DNA of 6,472 bases from an uncultured Peptostreptococcaceae bacterium (GTDB lineage Bacteria; Bacillota; Clostridia; Peptostreptococcales; Anaerovoracaceae): assembly GCA_905236895.1 (NCBI GenBank), contig CAJOQI010000153.1:1-6472 (forward strand), written 5' to 3'. The translations under genes and the position numbers were made by a program. Positions within the stretch are counted from its first letter, which is position 1, and each line of letters starts with the position of its first letter. Positions 5,513 through 6,472 of this stretch are shown here, piece after piece. The notes under the pieces were generated by a model. The model worked only from the letters and a program-made list of their open reading frames with translations, did no database searches and was not told the DNA's origin.

Positions 5513-6472
5513 ATGAAGAATTTATCAAAGGGAAGTGTAAACCAGAAGACTAATGCTGAAGGAAGGGGAATAGGAAAGCGAACCCTTGCCCTGCTCCTTG
5601 CAGTGTTAATAGGTTTGGGAGGAGGTCTGGCTGACATCGGTGGAATTATAAGCCGTGGCGGCCCGGCGGAGGTTTATGCCGACGACCTGGTAAACACCGT
5701 GCCGAATGAAGAGGCGACAAGCGGTAGTTTCTATTCCGGCACTATCAACACCGGATTCGCGCCTAATGGACATACTCCCCCGTCTTCCATGTATGGCCCT
5801 AGCTTCGGCCCACATACCGTAGACGGAGTAGTCCAATCCCAGAGTGAAGAATCTCCCACCAGCTTCGCAGCCGGCCTTCCACTGGGAACCATCTTTATCG
5901 ACCAAACCAAGGTCCCTGAATATGGTGGCGTTACAGAGGTCGTATCGAAAGACAGCGAACTCATCGCAGGCCTTGTTATTCTTGATGGAAATTTCGCGGG
6001 ATACGATGGCACGAAACCCGGCGCCAGAAAACTGGTCCCCAATACGATAAATAAACTTGATGGACCTCTTTTCACGGTGACATTTGCCGATGCGGCGATT
6101 TTGCCTAATGGCGATCGCGCTGATCTTGTCATCACCTATTCAAATGCCGAAATCGTTGTAGACCAACGATATTTGGCTGCTCCTGAAGGATCGCGGTATT
6201 ATCACGGAGCTGCGTATCTTGCCAGGGGCAACGCGTTCACCCGTGGCGGTACCGATAGTACTGATATGCGAAACTTCAACGGCTATCTCAACATAGTTAA
6301 TACAACCGCAAGGCAATACGGCTCGTCTTACACTGCAAATAATGCTGGCGGCGACAACCGTACTCCAGTGACCGGCGTGACGATAGATGCCACTTACCAG
6401 ATCGTTAATAAGGATGGTACGCCGGCAGCAGGAACATTCGTTTTCGCTGTCTGCGGTATTAACCTGGACCGA
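5513..6472 (+). CDS. Large exported surface protein, N-terminal part (3' end outside window)
   Basis: An uninterrupted 320-codon frame runs from ATG 5513 to the window end with no stop. The start has GAGGG at 5501-5505, 7 nt upstream. Residues 1-56 form a long signal peptide: a polar, basic N-region up to Lys22-Arg23, a hydrophobic core TLALLLAVLIGLGGGLA, and a plausible cleavage site EVYA before DD (after Ala56). The mature part is Gly/Asn/Thr-rich with alternating hydrophobic residues (LFTVTFADAAILPNG, ADLVITYSNAEIVVD), typical of beta-sandwich extracellular domains. Near the end, TYQIVNKDGTPAAGTFVFAV resembles the opening of pilin-like or Ig-like repeats in large Firmicutes adhesins, a weak resemblance from memory. 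It has one Cys (314). Codons are richer in C-ending forms (GGC, ATC, ACC) than in the acidic protein upstream. No catalytic motif is visible. Confidence 0.85.
   Translation, partial: MKNLSKGSVNQKTNAEGRGIGKRTLALLLAVLIGLGGGLADIGGIISRGGPAEVYADDLVNTVPNEEATSGSFYSGTINTGFAPNGHTPPSSMYGPSFGPHTVDGVVQSQSEESPTSFAAGLPLGTIFIDQTKVPEYGGVTEVVSKDSELIAGLVILDGNFAGYDGTKPGARKLVPNTINKLDGPLFTVTFADAAILPNGDRADLVITYSNAEIVVDQRYLAAPEGSRYYHGAAYLARGNAFTRGGTDSTDMRNFNGYLNIVNTTARQYGSSYTANNAGGDNRTPVTGVTIDATYQIVNKDGTPAAGTFVFAVCGINLDR

Noticed and set aside
5109..5528. A 139-codon minus-strand frame
   Set aside because: It covers part of the terminator hairpin, the REP-like element and the start of the exported gene, has no recognisable motif, and is better explained as chance.
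5731..6135. Minus-strand frame of 134 codons
   Set aside because: It is opposite the exported-protein frame, which has a signal peptide and a well-placed ribosome binding site. The minus frame has neither.

Overview
The window looks like chromosomal DNA from a low-to-moderate G+C Gram-positive anaerobe, most likely class Clostridia. The basis is the linked set rho / DUF1385 (YqhQ-like) / prmC / rpmE, consensus AGGAG-type ribosome binding sites, sigma-A type promoters, U-tract intrinsic terminators, and two Gram-positive style exported proteins. Every gene I can support is on the + strand.

Region 1 (1-2434) is a housekeeping operon. It holds the 3' end of rho (transcription termination factor), a YqhQ/DUF1385 multi-pass membrane protein starting 18 bp later, and prmC (release-factor glutamine methyltransferase), which overlaps its predecessor by ATGA. 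The operon ends in a hairpin/T-tract terminator directly after prmC. In the clostridial genomes I remember, rpmE lies between rho and the DUF1385 gene and prfA follows prmC. Here neither is in that place.

Region 2 (2435-4532) is a single-gene cassette with its own promoter (TTGCAA-17-TATACT) and terminator. It encodes a roughly 600-residue secreted, C-terminally membrane-anchored protein. Most of it is extremely acidic, proline-rich low-complexity sequence, interrupted by one compact tryptophan-rich module. I do not recognise this protein.

Region 3 (4533-4941) is the rpmE cassette: promoter TTGCAA-17-TAGTAT, a structured leader of about 70 nt that may be an autoregulatory L31 leader, the zinc-ribbon form of ribosomal protein L31, and an unusually long nested terminator.

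Region 4 (4942-5512) has no convincing protein gene but is full of signals. It contains a TTGACA promoter candidate over a 14-bp dyad, a very strong terminator hairpin about 170 nt downstream (together a candidate small RNA), a diverged REP-like hairpin, and a third TTGCAA-17 promoter.

Region 5 (5513-6472) is the 5' part of a large exported protein gene that runs off the window. Its visible 320 residues carry a signal peptide and beta-rich extracellular sequence resembling large Firmicutes adhesins.

Overall, translation and termination genes (rho, prmC, rpmE) are interleaved with two separately transcribed cell-surface genes. The most unusual items are the acidic Trp-module surface protein, the displaced rpmE with its leader, and the candidate small RNA.
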